Shown here: piece after piece, positions 27,329 to 35,149 of the stretch | Layout of the letters: each line of letters begins with the position of its first letter | Position numbering within the stretch: the first letter of the stretch is position 1 | Source: Microvelia longipes | Taxonomy: Eukaryota > Arthropoda > Insecta > Hemiptera > Veliidae | Length of the DNA: 64,000 nucleotides | Assembly: GCA_018340805.1 (NCBI GenBank) | Contig: JACMZG010001913.1 | Span: 25,974,391 to 26,038,390 of the forward strand | Direction: 5' to 3' | Notes under the pieces: model-generated | What the model was told of the DNA's origin: nothing | Databases searched by the model: none | Seen by the model: the letters and a program-made list of their open reading frames with translations, nothing else | Position numbers and translations under genes: made by a program

Positions 27329-30300
27329 TATATAAAGTCGTGCGAAACTTATTTTTTCGTTCATTAGGGACCTCTGAAACGGATTTGTGTCTTGGTCGAG
27401 GTTCGAATTCCACCATGACGCCTATCCCATTAGGCGAATTTCCAAAGGAAATTCCCTAAAAATCAAGAATCATATGAAAAGAAATAATCCAACTTTTATG
27501 ATTAATAAATATAATGATCCTCAAATATCTTAATTAAAAGTAAAAGTCGACAAACCAATCTGAGTTAGGTTGAAATAAATCTGGGTTTCCTACCTACGAA
27601 TTCATTATTAAACTCGTTCTTCTTAGTATGTTAAAGCAGCTTGCCGAGGGGATTCCACATGGGTTTGGCCATTTCTTCTTACAGAAGTGAAATTGGAGCC
27701 GGTTAAATTTAAAAATCACAGGTAAGTCTGAGAAGGCCAGTGACCTAGATGTGGTGCCACTACCCTGACCAATATTTTAGATCTTCTTATAAAGTTTAAT
27801 TTATTCCGTGCATAAAATATGCACATCTAAAATCCTGGACACCATAATATGCATACAATTTAATGTTGGGGTATCTAATAATAAGTTGAAATAGTCTAGC
27901 AGCCAGACTTGAAAAATGTGACTCGTTTTGTACTGCTTTAAACCATACGTCTTTAAAAAATATACCTTACACAATTCTATCCAAAGTGAAGGCCTTCCTA
28001 TTTTAGGTAGGCACACATTTTAGGTTTCATGAAATAAGTGATCCCCTGTTAGTCGTCGCAAAACTTTTTTGCAGAAAGAACATTTTTATAGCTGATAATA
28101 TTTCTTCTAAAACGAGAATTTATTCCTCAAAATTAGGAAACTACAACCAAAGATATTGGATTTGCAAAACTTCCAAACAATTTGTTAATTTTTGCTAACA
28201 GCGAAATTCTTACGAGAAATGTCAACGGTTAGTGACTAGACTTATTTTTTCGTCATTAGGGACCTCTGAAACGGATTTGTGTCTTGGTCCGAGGTTCGAA
28301 TTCCACCATGACGCCTATCCCATTAGGCGAATTTCAAAGGAAATTCCCTAAAAATCAAGAATCATATGAAAAAGAAATAATCCAACTTTTATGATTAATA
28401 ATATAATGATCCTCAAATATCTTAATTAAAAGTAAAAGTCGACAAACCAATCTGAGTTAGGTTGAAATAAATCTGGGTTTCCTACCTACGAATTCATTAT
28501 TAAACTCGTTCTCTTAGTATGTTAAAGCAGCTTGCCGAGGGATTCCACATGGTTTGGCCATTTCTTCTACAGAAGTGAAATTGGAGCGGTTAAATTTAAA
28601 AATCACAGGTAAGTCTGAGAAGGCCAGTGACCTAATGTGGTGCCACTACCCTGACCAATATTTTAGATCTTCTTATAAAGTTTAATTTATTCCGTGCATA
28701 AAATATGCACATCTAAAATCCTGGACACCATAATATGCATACAAATTTAATGTTGGGGTATCTATAATAAGTTGAAATAGTCTAGCAGCCAGACTTGAAA
28801 AATGTGACTCGTTTTGTACTGCTTTTAAACCATACGTCTTTAAAAAAATATACCTTTACACAATTCTATCCAAAGTGAAGCCTTCCTATTTTACGGTAGG
28901 CACACCATTTTAGGTTTCATGAAATAAGGTGTCCCTGTTAGTCGTCGCAAAACTTTTTTGCAGAAAGAACATTTATAGCTGATTAATATTTCTTCTAAAA
29001 CGAGAATTTATTCTCAAAATTAGGAAACTACAACCAAAGATATTGGATTTGCAAAACTTCCAAACAATTTGTTAATTTTTGCTAACAGCGAAATTCTTAC
29101 GAGAAATGTCAACGGTTAGTGTATTTTTAAAGTTGTGTTTAATAAAGTCGAGTGTTTGATAGACAAACACTCGATTTATTAGAATTTTTTTCTAGTAAAT
29201 CGATAATTAGAAAATTTTTAGGATTAGGATAATAAAGGTACGAGAGGCCAAAATTCCACGGTCTGAAACAGTAGACTATCTGATCCTTAATCAGGGTGCT
29301 AAAATAAGTTGATCTAACGGGTTAAACACTTGGAGCACGACGGTCACGTTTTGCACCAGGCTCTCGTACTATTACTCTATTCATTGTATATTTAGACCTT
29401 TTAGGAGTTTCAAGACGATCACTTGTCAATGTTTTATTTATAAGTATACAGCACTTTTACCTAAGTCTAAAACAACAGCTCAGTGACATTTAAGTCTTAA
29501 ATGCATAATAAACCACAGCTTTGAAGAAGTCAGGGTAAAATTATCATCTAGAGACTAAATAAATAAATCGGAATTACCTTTATATTTGGAGATAAATTGA
29601 GAGAATCTTGATATCTAGTGGAAGAAGTAGGGTTAGTTCTTCTCGTTGAATACGCGGGAGGTTGGTAGGTATCGTCGTGTTCGATACCCCATTGCTCCAG
29701 GTCTACGTTGTTTGGAGGATCTCCCATTCTGTTGTGCCAACCTGGTGGTGGATGGTCAAGGTACTCAGGTACATCGTGGTAAGAAGGTACATGGACTGGT
29801 ACATGGTGGTGATGATGTGCCACCTAGAACATGGTAATGTTTGGTTAATATATAGGTAACACAGAGATAGAAATGAACGTGATAGAACTTGATTTTATTA
29901 TTAATAGGAATGGAGGGTTGCGAGATGTAATCTCGCAGCTTTTTTGTCAAAAGTACACAAAGAAATTGAGGTATAGTAATAATTGAGGTAAAGTAAAATC
30001 CTAAAAAAAGTAAGCGACTTTAGGCCTCATGGGCCTGAGCACTTCCTTAACCGCTGAGCGGAGTCGGAACAAGGGGCCGCTGCATGCCCAGTTTGTCATA
30101 TTACTCGTTTATAAATGTGGCGCACTCCTACGAAATAAGTGAATTTTTAAGAGTATCAGTCAAACAAAGTCAGGCACGGAAAATACCAAGCGGAGCATAT
30201 TTCCTTTGTTATGCTTGCTTTCTTGCTAACTAATCCAGTTCTTCGTAATCGGAAGAGTAACACTACTACTTTTTTGTAAATTTTATTAAAGTTGTCACAT

Positions 30301-31105
30301 AAAAGTGCAATTTAGTACCGTAGGGGTATGTCGCCCTTGCTTGAACATTTGCAAAAAAACGGGCACTCAAAACTCAGTGCATTCAATTCCTTTAAATATT
30401 TTAGCACATATCCTTTGATGAATCTAATAAAATTGACAAAAAAGTAGTGGTGCAACTGTTTCGACCACGAAGCGTAAAGCGAAACCTTGAGTAAGAACTG
30501 GATTGGTGAGCAAAACACATTTTTCCAAATAAACACCCCGGCTTGCGGACCCCCGCGCCTGAATTATTTGGTGGTTATTAACTTAAAAAGTGAAAATACA
30601 ACAATAGAAAATAATTCCAGATACAAGATTTGATGGATTTTAATGGTACTTGATGGGTAATATCGATCATGAGAGGTTACAAATGGTGTTAGTAAGGATT
30701 GATAAATCATCTAAAGTTGAAACATTCCCAGAGGTGACAGAAGAGACTTTATCTCAGTACTGATAACTTCTAATACAAATTAACATTCGTGATCACATGA
30801 AATTGTATTATCTAATGGAGCATACACTTTCATTTCGGGCATTTTAAATACATTCAGAAAGCACATCATTATTACCTGGTGGTGGTGGTGATGATATTTA
30901 GTGTGATGATGATGATAGAAAGCACACAGTTTGAACAGATGTGCTAAAGCAGGGAAAAGAAACAGTAAGACTTTGAGCAGTAATTTCTTGGCTGCTCCAA
31001 CTCCGAGTACAAGAGGGAAGAAGAAGAGCAGTTTGATTTTTAACAAAGCTATGATAAGCAAAGCCGCTAGAAAACTCGTCAGCAGCTTCCTGTTGAGGAA
31101 TTTTT
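10160..31105 (-). CDS. Insect gene: hydrophobic, His-rich, Cys-bearing protein (spliced, 5' exon not found)
   Basis: Join of 31105-30876, 29823-29578, 11527-11313 and 10301-10160 on the minus strand. All introns have GT-AG ends and the phases (1, 0, 0, 2) match at each junction. The four exons give 276 residues plus two leading bases, then TAA. In order the protein has two long hydrophobic segments with an LFFFPLVLGVGAAKKLLLK core, histidine clusters, a Pro/Tyr/His-rich linker, and a C-terminal domain with four cysteines in a C-x5-C and C-x6-C pattern (CKERLVC; CLVLYPSC). The layout recalls secreted or membrane insect families such as Osiris or DM4/DM12-type proteins: the YVQAARDG...C...YPSC end is DM4/DM12-like, the hydrophobic-plus-His part Osiris-like. 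Assignment is inference. The start, probably with a signal peptide, must lie in an exon above 31105 or outside the window. The introns are 1.0, 18.1 and 1.1 kb. Confidence 0.8.
10302..11312 (-). other. Intron between exons C and D
   Basis: About 1.0 kb with GT at 11312-11311 and AG at 10303-10302. I see no element inside that I can name. Confidence 0.75.
11313..11527 (-). CDS. Host gene exon C: first half of the Cys domain
   Basis: Acceptor TTTTAG before 11527; donor CCAG followed by GTACAT at 11312. It enters in phase 0 and leaves two bases of an Arg codon that is completed by the next exon. It encodes VYDNNNNVKGTLSMGSPIYD, then FYTPILTKLDEIFNQLGF, then a C-x5-C pair in GCKERLVCSMYKAPDRFSPHS, and ends AQLSR. 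It sits 18 kb from the previous exon. Confidence 0.85.
11986..12066. repeat. (TAT/TAC) trinucleotide microsatellite
   Basis: Irregular runs of ATT, ACT and TAC triplets, lying in the long host intron. Confidence 0.85.
12436..12955. repeat. Short tandem array (TTCGTC-TTAAAG units) interrupted by a MITE
   Basis: Units built from CTTTCGTC, TTAAAG or CTAAAG, then CATATCGCCCATAT or a CGCGCAAC block, repeat with a period near 33-45 bases from 12436 to 12599. After the MITE one more unit (TCCTAAAGCATCTCGCCC and CTTTCGTCG) follows at 12918-12955, so the MITE inserted into the array. Confidence 0.6.
12600..12917 (+). mobile_element. MITE, 318 bp, short TIRs, 8-bp TSD
   Basis: Begins CATAGAGAT and ends ATCTCTATG, an inverted pair. 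It is flanked by TCCTGAAG on the left and TCCTAAAG on the right, an 8 bp target duplication with one mismatch. An 8 bp duplication is known for hAT and P superfamilies; the terminal sequence does not decide between them. No coding capacity. It is closely related to the copy at 13332. Confidence 0.8.
13332..13647 (+). mobile_element. MITE, 316 bp, second copy of the same family
   Basis: Same termini (CATAGAGATATATTACA at the left, TAGTATATATCTCTATG at the right). Flanks are CTTCCAGA and CTCCCAGA, an 8 bp duplication with one mismatch. The body aligns with 12600-12917, including GAAACATC, ACCTGA and CACAGAGCCCCTGAGAGCC blocks. Confidence 0.8.
14693..14826 (-). mobile_element. MITE fragment, right end of the same family
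   Basis: Starts at a CATAGAGATATATACTA terminus and continues with the reverse complement of the right part of the 12600/13332 MITEs (CTCTCAGGGGCAACTTC, AACCTCTTCTAAGAGTGAG). It stops abruptly where a 5S-like repeat copy begins. Confidence 0.65.
14826..15054 (+). repeat. 5S-like repeat family, partial copy
   Basis: Contains AATACAGCAAGTATATCCAT, TTGGATCAT, a shortened 5S-like core (GGCAGCATTGGATGGGTGA, with the middle deleted), then TCTGAGGACGAGCGAAGCGA and the element tail. Confidence 0.65.
15433..15760. repeat. Minisatellite, period about 35, roughly 9 units
   Basis: Repeats of a CATCCTTATGATATCCTATT block followed by AATGTTATAATTTCT, with small changes and length slips. More diverged CCTTATGAYATC pieces continue to about 15930. 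Confidence 0.85.
15931..17109. other. AT-rich intronic DNA, one repeat copy, no gene seen
   Basis: No exon-like frame was found. The repeat with hairpin at 16508-16720 is listed separately. Confidence 0.4.
16508..16720 (+). repeat. Interspersed repeat with a near-perfect hairpin at its head
   Basis: 16508-16556 is an inverted repeat: TTGCACCTCGGTATGGTTTG facing CAAACCATACCAAGGTGCAA with a small loop. The rest matches 7936-8080. The copy at 7936 has only the right arm of the hairpin. Confidence 0.6.
17110..17950 (+). repeat. 5S-like repeat family, degraded copy
   Basis: Blocks of the family appear in order but interrupted: head with CCGAAACCGGTAAT and GATTCATCCG-like text, GTCTGTTTGTGTGTG, GAGAGTTGAAAG, TGCTATCCGGATAATATT, then a poor 5S-like core (GGTCAGTAGTCGGATGGGTAA) near 17800 and two GACGAGCGAAGC-type motifs up to 17950. 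Confidence 0.6.
18485..18665 (-). repeat. 5S-like repeat family, tail fragment
   Basis: On the minus strand both copies of the GAGCGAAGCGAGTC-like motif are present (seen here as GACTCGTTTG...CGCTCGTCC and GGACTCGCTTTGCTCGTCC). The 5S-like core itself is absent. Confidence 0.6.
18666..19743. other. Intronic DNA without recognised feature
   Basis: No conserved protein or repeat was recognised in this interval. Confidence 0.35.
19744..19996. repeat. Inverted repeat, two 84-bp arms, 85-bp spacer
   Basis: Left arm 19744-19827 and right arm 19913-19996 are reverse complements with few mismatches. The arms contain AGATTTAGGTCTT, TGTAGATGAAGAATC and GACGTTTCGCTTCCACTGTG. The right arm reads CTGAAGATGCCTCCCACAG...GCGAAACGTC. 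Such CTGAAGATG...CGAAACGTC text is common at the ends of insect retroelements, so this may be a fold-back remnant of one. Confidence 0.75.
20612..20774. repeat. Local tandem duplication, unit about 82 bp
   Basis: 20612-20694 and 20695-20774 align: each starts ATAGCTTT, then TTAAATTCTTCA, GGGCC.ATACCAAGACAAT, AAGGTT, and ends in GAAGAGA.GTTAGTG. Confidence 0.75.
21255..21965 (+). repeat. 5S-like repeat family, near full-length copy
   Basis: The clearest long copy on the plus strand. In order: CGAAATTCCGAAAATAATTA, CTCTTGAGTAGTTTTCACAA, TGTCTGTCATCATCG, GAGAGTTGAAACCTTG, TGCTATCCGAAAAATATT, AACCCGAAATAATGACTCAG, TTCAATACGACAAGCATACC. Then the 5S-like core at about 21796-21835 (AAGCAGCATCAAACGAGGTC, AGTACCTGGATAGGTGAC), then two GACGAGCG motifs and a GTGACGAGGAAGGTACC tail. 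Confidence 0.75.
22128..22240 (+). repeat. Short repeat family (CATGCTAGGGAAGGTAAGT type)
   Basis: Contains a GCTAGGGAAGGTAAGTT block, TTCATGGGGTC and TTCCCTTATCGCGTCATCCC. Related pieces occur at 33047-33125 on the plus strand and 60534-60605 on the minus strand. Confidence 0.55.
22241..22904. other. Intronic DNA without recognised feature
   Basis: Moderately GC-richer around 22320-22450. Open frames exist on the minus strand, but none resembles a known protein. Confidence 0.35.
22905..23345 (-). repeat. 5S-like repeat family, copy with core deleted
   Basis: On the minus strand the head (TTTATACCGTAAA-like), GGTGTTCTTAACACC, GTCTGATACCATCGTAGCTC, TAGTTGTGCTATACGAAAA and ATAAGACTGACATATAAGC blocks are present. 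The sequence then jumps straight to the GAGGATGCGTAGCG tail, without the 5S-like core. Confidence 0.6.
23346..26475. other. 3.1 kb AT-rich intronic DNA, no gene seen
   Basis: Long AT-rich stretch. A 121-codon open frame on the minus strand at 25266-25631 has no domain I recognise; its text with TTTTGGTTACATTCCAAAAA looks like dispersed non-coding repeat rather than exon. Confidence 0.4.
26476..27455 (+). mobile_element. tRNA-like repeat element, copy 1
   Basis: Starts with GTAAACTTATATAATGTAAA and GGAAACACGCATCCAAAGGA, then ATGCGGACCACCGCGCCAGA. A minus-strand B-box-like motif follows (GGTTCACATCC on the minus strand near 26635-26650). Then come repeats of a block with CCCTACTCGAAATTT and GACTTCGGAC.GGTTTCATTC, then GACGTCACAAAAAACTGG. 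An AT microsatellite comes next, and a terminal block with a plus-strand B-box-like GGTTCGAATTCC ends in ATTAGGCGAATTTCC. Copy 2 is at 38143-39245. Confidence 0.7.
27223..27333. repeat. (AT)n microsatellite inside the tRNA-like repeat
   Basis: About 110 bases of AT dinucleotides. An equivalent run lies at the same internal position in copy 2 (39025-39120). Confidence 0.95.
27348..28234 (+). repeat. Direct duplication of about 885 bp, copy 1
   Basis: From ACTTATTTTTTCGT to AACGGTTAGTG. It aligns end to end with 28240-29121, with almost only single-base indels and hardly any substitutions (for example TCGTTCATT versus TCGTCATT, GGTCGAGG versus GGTCCGAGG). Its first about 100 bases are the end of the tRNA-like repeat. 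Confidence 0.9.
28240..29121 (+). repeat. Direct duplication of about 885 bp, copy 2
   Basis: Second copy, immediately adjacent with only CTAGA-like bases between. Its first 63 bases (28251-28313) begin CGTCAT and end ATGACG and enclose the B-box-like motif. After 29121 the sequence is unique. Confidence 0.9.
29141..29180. repeat. Perfect hairpin
   Basis: TCGAGTGTTTG at 29148-29158 faces CAAACACTCGA at 29164-29174 with a five-base loop. Outer AATAAA and TTTATT extend the stem around one unpaired base. Confidence 0.8.
29578..29823 (-). CDS. Host gene exon B: His/Pro/Tyr-rich linker
   Basis: Phase 0 at both ends, 82 codons. Acceptor TTCTAG before 29823; donor AAG followed by GTAATT at 29577. 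It begins VAHHHHHVPVHVPSYHDVP, continues through a proline-rich segment (HPPPGWHNRMGDPP) and an acidic block (VDLEQWGIEHDD), and ends in a Ser/Thr/Arg-rich stretch. The base composition is richer in G and C than the surroundings, as expected of a real exon. It looks like a flexible extracellular linker. Confidence 0.85.
29824..30875 (-). other. Intron between exons A and B
   Basis: About 1.05 kb. It contains near 30535-30590 a fragment of the tRNA-like repeat head (CTTGCGGACCCCCGCGCCTG, GAATTATTTGGTGG). Confidence 0.75.
30876..31105 (-). CDS. Host gene exon A: hydrophobic helices and His clusters
   Basis: Acceptor: a pyrimidine run ending TTTTCAG, with AG at 31107-31106. Donor: CACCAG followed by GTAATG at 30875. 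The exon starts with the second base of a codon and ends on a codon boundary. It encodes KFLNRKLL, two hydrophobic runs of about 15-20 residues around ALLIIALLKIKLLFFFPLVLG and KLLLKVLLFLFPALAHLF, then two histidine clusters near YHHHHTKYHHHHHQ. A reading frame continues upstream of the acceptor, but it is AT-rich and lacks a convincing start, so a spliced upstream exon is preferred. Confidence 0.8.
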
Positions 31106-31426
31106 CTGAAAAAAAGAAGATATAATAAAATGAGAACAATCTAAATTTACATTTTAGGATGGAGGAATAAAATTTAATAGAAATAAAAACCAAGCATATG
31201 TTACATTCTCATAGCTTAAGTTATAGCACGATTTCAATACTACGAATACTTTGATGTCTACAATCAGTATTTTGATATATTCAGACCTCAAAATTTCAGG
31301 CTTTGGTTTTAAACATAATTAACTCATCTAATTACAAACCACACAGGTATTAAAATTTGCTCGCCCCAGAATTTTGCAAATTTTGGCCAAAAAAGTTAGC
31401 TAATGCTTGATGCTAAAATTATAGAA

Positions 31427-31482
31427 AATTTTAACTAACTTGTTAGTTAAAATTAATTTTAACTAACAAGTTAGTTAAAATT
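31427..31482. repeat. Double palindrome of TTTTAACTAAC units
   Basis: ATTTTAACTAAC and GTTAGTTAAAAT alternate twice, so the stretch can pair with itself in more than one register. It lies just upstream of a 5S-like repeat copy. Confidence 0.75.
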
Positions 31483-32135
31483 AAGTATATTTAACTATAC
31501 TTTGTGGTTTTCACAAAGTTGTCTCTTTGTATAAGTGTCTACGTGTATGCCTTTAATCATCGTAGCTCCCCGGTGTATGTGCTTGTGATTTGAAACTTGG
31601 TGCGAATATCAATCTTAAGGTCTAGTTGTACAATCCGGAATTTTGTTATGACGTCATTAACCAAAGGAAATATAAGAAAAAATCAAATGCTTCAATCAAT
31701 TTGAGATTTGACACGCGAGTAGTCGTATAAGACGAACAAGTGTCCCATGTTTTATCTCAGTATCAGCATTATCATACAAGTCATTATTAATGACTTGTAT
31801 TCTTATTTTAAAACTTGATTTCTAAATCTAAAAATAATTCAATTTAGCTGAAATTTAGTGCAAGTGTATCCTTATACGTAATTAATAAGTGTATTAAGAA
31901 ATTATTTAAATCGGAAAATATATATACAGTTTTTGTTAGATTAAAAAAAATATGCAACATCGAGTAGGGTCAGTATTTGGATGGGGTACTGGTTGAAATA
32001 AAAGTAATGCATATAATTTCTAACGACGAGCAAAGCGAGACTGACGTAGTAAGACGAGTGAAGCCAATTCGATGTGGCGAGAAAATACTTCCGAGAGACC
32101 CCGTATTCGATTTTTTACTATTAGCAAATAAGAAA
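31483..32135 (+). repeat. 5S-like repeat family, near full-length copy
   Basis: Contains TGTGGTTTTCACAAAGTTGT, ATCATCGTAGCTCCC, AATCTTAAGGTCTAGTTGT, TATGACGTCATTAACC. The 5S-like core is near 31952-31985 (CAACATCGAGTAGGGTCAGT, ATTTGGATGGGGTACTGG). GACGAGCAAAGCGAGACTGA and GTGGCGAGAAAATACTTCCG follow. Confidence 0.7.
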
Positions 32136-33046
32136 GACTTAAGGCACGCTGGAACATATTAATTTATGCTGAATGAATTCTGTCATTTCATACATGCATC
32201 GCAAGTATGTGGTTATGTAATAATTTTTCTGAGTAAGCCATTAGCCCAAAAATATATTTAACGATTTTGCAACAAGATGACCCAAGTTATTCTGCTCTTT
32301 TTGGCAAGATCAAAAAACTGGAATGTTTTGATGTTCAACCATTCCATTTATAAGTACGTTTTAATTGTTGACCATAACCTTGAAAATAACAACCTATAGG
32401 TATCATTAGAAGAAAGTTGACTTAAAATAAGTTGTAACTCCAGATCACGATTACTATATATACAAATCAACTTCCTTTTTTAAGATAGTTCGTATGAATA
32501 AAAGTCGTAAACCTAGTTCACTCCAAGCAGACAGACATAAGGGGATCAAGTTTGTTGCTTTCGTCGTGCCAGGAATTTTAATCAAGTGAAATTATAAATT
32601 GTCTTCCATATTTAGTTTTTCAAGTTGCAAATACGGATATGTGAATCACTGAACATATTTTCTCTAGGTTTGGTTCACAAGGCATGAAGATTACACCTTA
32701 AATGACAGCAAATGTAGGTCGTTAGATACATTTTTTATTATTGGTGATATAAAGTAGAATCTAGTTGATGATATTTTTACCTGATCCTGTTTTTAATAGT
32801 CACACATGCAGTTTAAGTTCTACTACTATAACCCGACCGTCTGTGCCTTCTTGTTAAGTATCTTATACGTATATTTTTTATATGGGCGTTGTTTTAAGTG
32901 AACGCTTCAGGAAAATGTTAATAGCCTCATCTGTAAATCTTGCAAGGGTCTTGAATAAAGGGACGCGCTAAATCGATTTACCATATTTGCCCTGAAGAGT
33001 TTATATATTGTGAATTCGTCTTATATTTGTTAAACACAACCTGCGT

Positions 33047-33125
33047 TTCGCGCTTTTGTAATAACCATGCTAAGGAAGGTAAGTTGTTCATGGAGCCAGT
33101 AAGGTTTCCTTATCTCATTCTTCTT
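33047..33125 (+). repeat. Short repeat family, second copy
   Basis: Shares CATGCTAAGGAAGGTAAGTT, GTTCATGGAGCC and TTTCCTTATC with 22128-22240. Confidence 0.5.
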
Positions 33126-33148
33126 CAACAGCGCAAACGCTGTTGAAG
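33123..33148. repeat. Perfect 11-bp hairpin
   Basis: CTTCAACAGCG and CGCTGTTGAAG separated by CAAA. It is followed directly by a smaller GACTC...GAGTC pair. Confidence 0.8.
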
Positions 33149-34241
33149 ACTCCAAAGAGTCTTTGACTGGAAAATGTCAAATAGCATACTTAAAATCAGT
33201 CTTTTTATTAAGTTCTTTTCGTAAGTCTTAATTTTTGAGTGTGTCATACTCATTATTGTGGGTTAATGACACCATAAACATTTCAACATTAATCTGGTTT
33301 TATATCAAGTTTCAATAAAATGAAAAAAGCGTTAGTTATTGAGCTCTATTGAAATATTTAGAAACAAATGCCTCGTACATGCATACATACACATACTAAT
33401 GGAAATGAGAATCAACCATCATACTAATGGGAATCAACTACTCCAGTTCTAACCCATCAGATTTTATTATTAGTTTGATATTAGGCAAACCAGACCAATA
33501 TAGAACTGCTTGATTCAGTATCTCAATTTTTAAGTTGATTTCATAACTAACATAGCATTGTTGTCTTATGAAACTCGAGATTTAAGGTGTCCGGAAAATA
33601 GAGACACGGAATTTATCTTTAGAGAGGATAAAGCGATTTAAAAAGTCAAGAATGCAGTGATAAATATGCAAAAGAAGACATTCTGCAACATCTACTTTCA
33701 TACCAATTGCACTTTTGGATAATTCTAATTTCACTTAATACTTAATAATTTGCCATTATTAAATTAGAAATTGAATAGAATCCAAAAACCAACAATAAGT
33801 ACAATAGGATTGGCTGTTTCTTAGACTAAGATCCATTAAACTTATTTTCTAGATCAATAGCTCATTTGATTGTTTTGTTATTGTTGTTTTCTTTAAGAAG
33901 GACTTTCTTCTGCCGATGTCGGGCACGAGACTTAGTTTGACTTAGACAATCGAAAATTAAGAAAGTAAATCCGCTTTGGGTTCCTCGGGTTAGTAAAATT
34001 CGTAGTTTTTGTATTAATGCACTTTAGGTAGATACTTTTGATATTTTCGAAAAATTTTAAAGAATAATTCTAGATAACCTAACAAAAGTAATTTCGACTA
34101 CATACAGGAGTGTACTGATTTCGTTGAGTAAACTGAATTCTCCTCGTTGTCATTGCAAAAAAAAGACCTTCGACATCTTGGTCACTCCGTAGCCTCAGTG
34201 CTACGTTTCCTTATACCTAGGTCAGGAAACGTCAAAACTAT

Positions 34242-34273
34242 AAATTACCTAATATAGGGATATTAGGTAATTT
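34242..34273. repeat. Perfect 13-bp hairpin
   Basis: AAATTACCTAATA and TATTAGGTAATTT separated by six bases (TAGGGA). Confidence 0.8.
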
Positions 34274-34789
34274 GAGGGATAGTGGGCAATATCATCGTAC
34301 AAATGATGTTCATACAGAAGACACTGTTTATAATCATACTAAAAAGCAGGCTAAATCAATTCCTAGAGAACTAGTAGCACTAGCTGAAACCAATCTTTCC
34401 TTACAGTAGATGAACTTTTAGCAGAATCTTTCGTCCATAAAAAAATTATCTTATGTTATCTTTAAGCTAAAAACCTACTTAGTCCTTTATACCAAACTTG
34501 ACATTTAAAGACAAGTGGATTTCTAATAAAATTTAAATCTTCGGTAACATCCTTTCACTTGCATATGAATTTAAATATGTCTAAAAATGATTTAGACAAA
34601 TTTAGGACACTCAGACCGGAACTTGGCCTTGTGCCAAGATAGCATGACACCCAACTACAACTCTTTAAACCTGACTAGAAGATATAAAAATATATTGTGT
34701 ATATTAGGTGGAGTAAAAATCGAAGTAATCCAATATATTTATCTATCCAGGACAGAATCGTCAACGACTTATTTCATAGTTTCACAAAA

Positions 34790-35060
34790 TGACCGAAACA
34801 TCAGGTACGAAGTACCCCAGAACATTTTCTCACCACATGGGATTGGCTTTGCTCGCTTTAGAATGAAATAATCAACAAATTTATCCTCCAACACGACTTA
34901 AAAATCGCTTTGCATTCCTAAGGCAGTATATATTCTGCCTGTGCTATGTACTATTACTCTCAGTGGTCACCAATCCAAGCGCTGATTTCGCTTGATGCTA
35001 CTTAACTTTTATGATCCATCAAAAACCATGGTACATTTGCCATAGTTAAACGAAACTTAG
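34790..35060 (-). repeat. 5S-like repeat family, tail half copy
   Basis: On the minus strand: TTGATGGATCAT, TTAAGTAGCATCAAGCGAAA, then TCAGCGCTTGGATTGGTGAC with GAGAGTAATAG. The duplicated AGCG motif region and the tail (GGGGTACTTCGTACC) follow. Confidence 0.65.
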
Positions 35061-35149
35061 ATACTTATTTCTATTTAAAGAGACGGGGGTGTACCAAATT
35101 CCAACCCATTTAATTATTTTTTAGTTCTTTACTTTTCCTTAATTATACC

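Larger units (their letters stand above)
32136..34789. other. 2.6 kb without recognised gene
   Basis: It holds two neat hairpins (33123-33148 and 34242-34273) and a piece of a short repeat family at 33047-33125. No coding signal was recognised. Confidence 0.4.

Noticed and set aside
27180..27459. Open frames with long Tyr/Ile runs on both strands
   Set aside because: Pure AT dinucleotide repeat read in several frames.
30780..31193. Unspliced start for the host gene at the upstream Met (MVFISIKF...)
   Set aside because: A strong pyrimidine tract with CAG lies between this Met and the conserved part, and the upstream text is AT-rich like intron. A spliced upstream exon is more likely, though this is not excluded.
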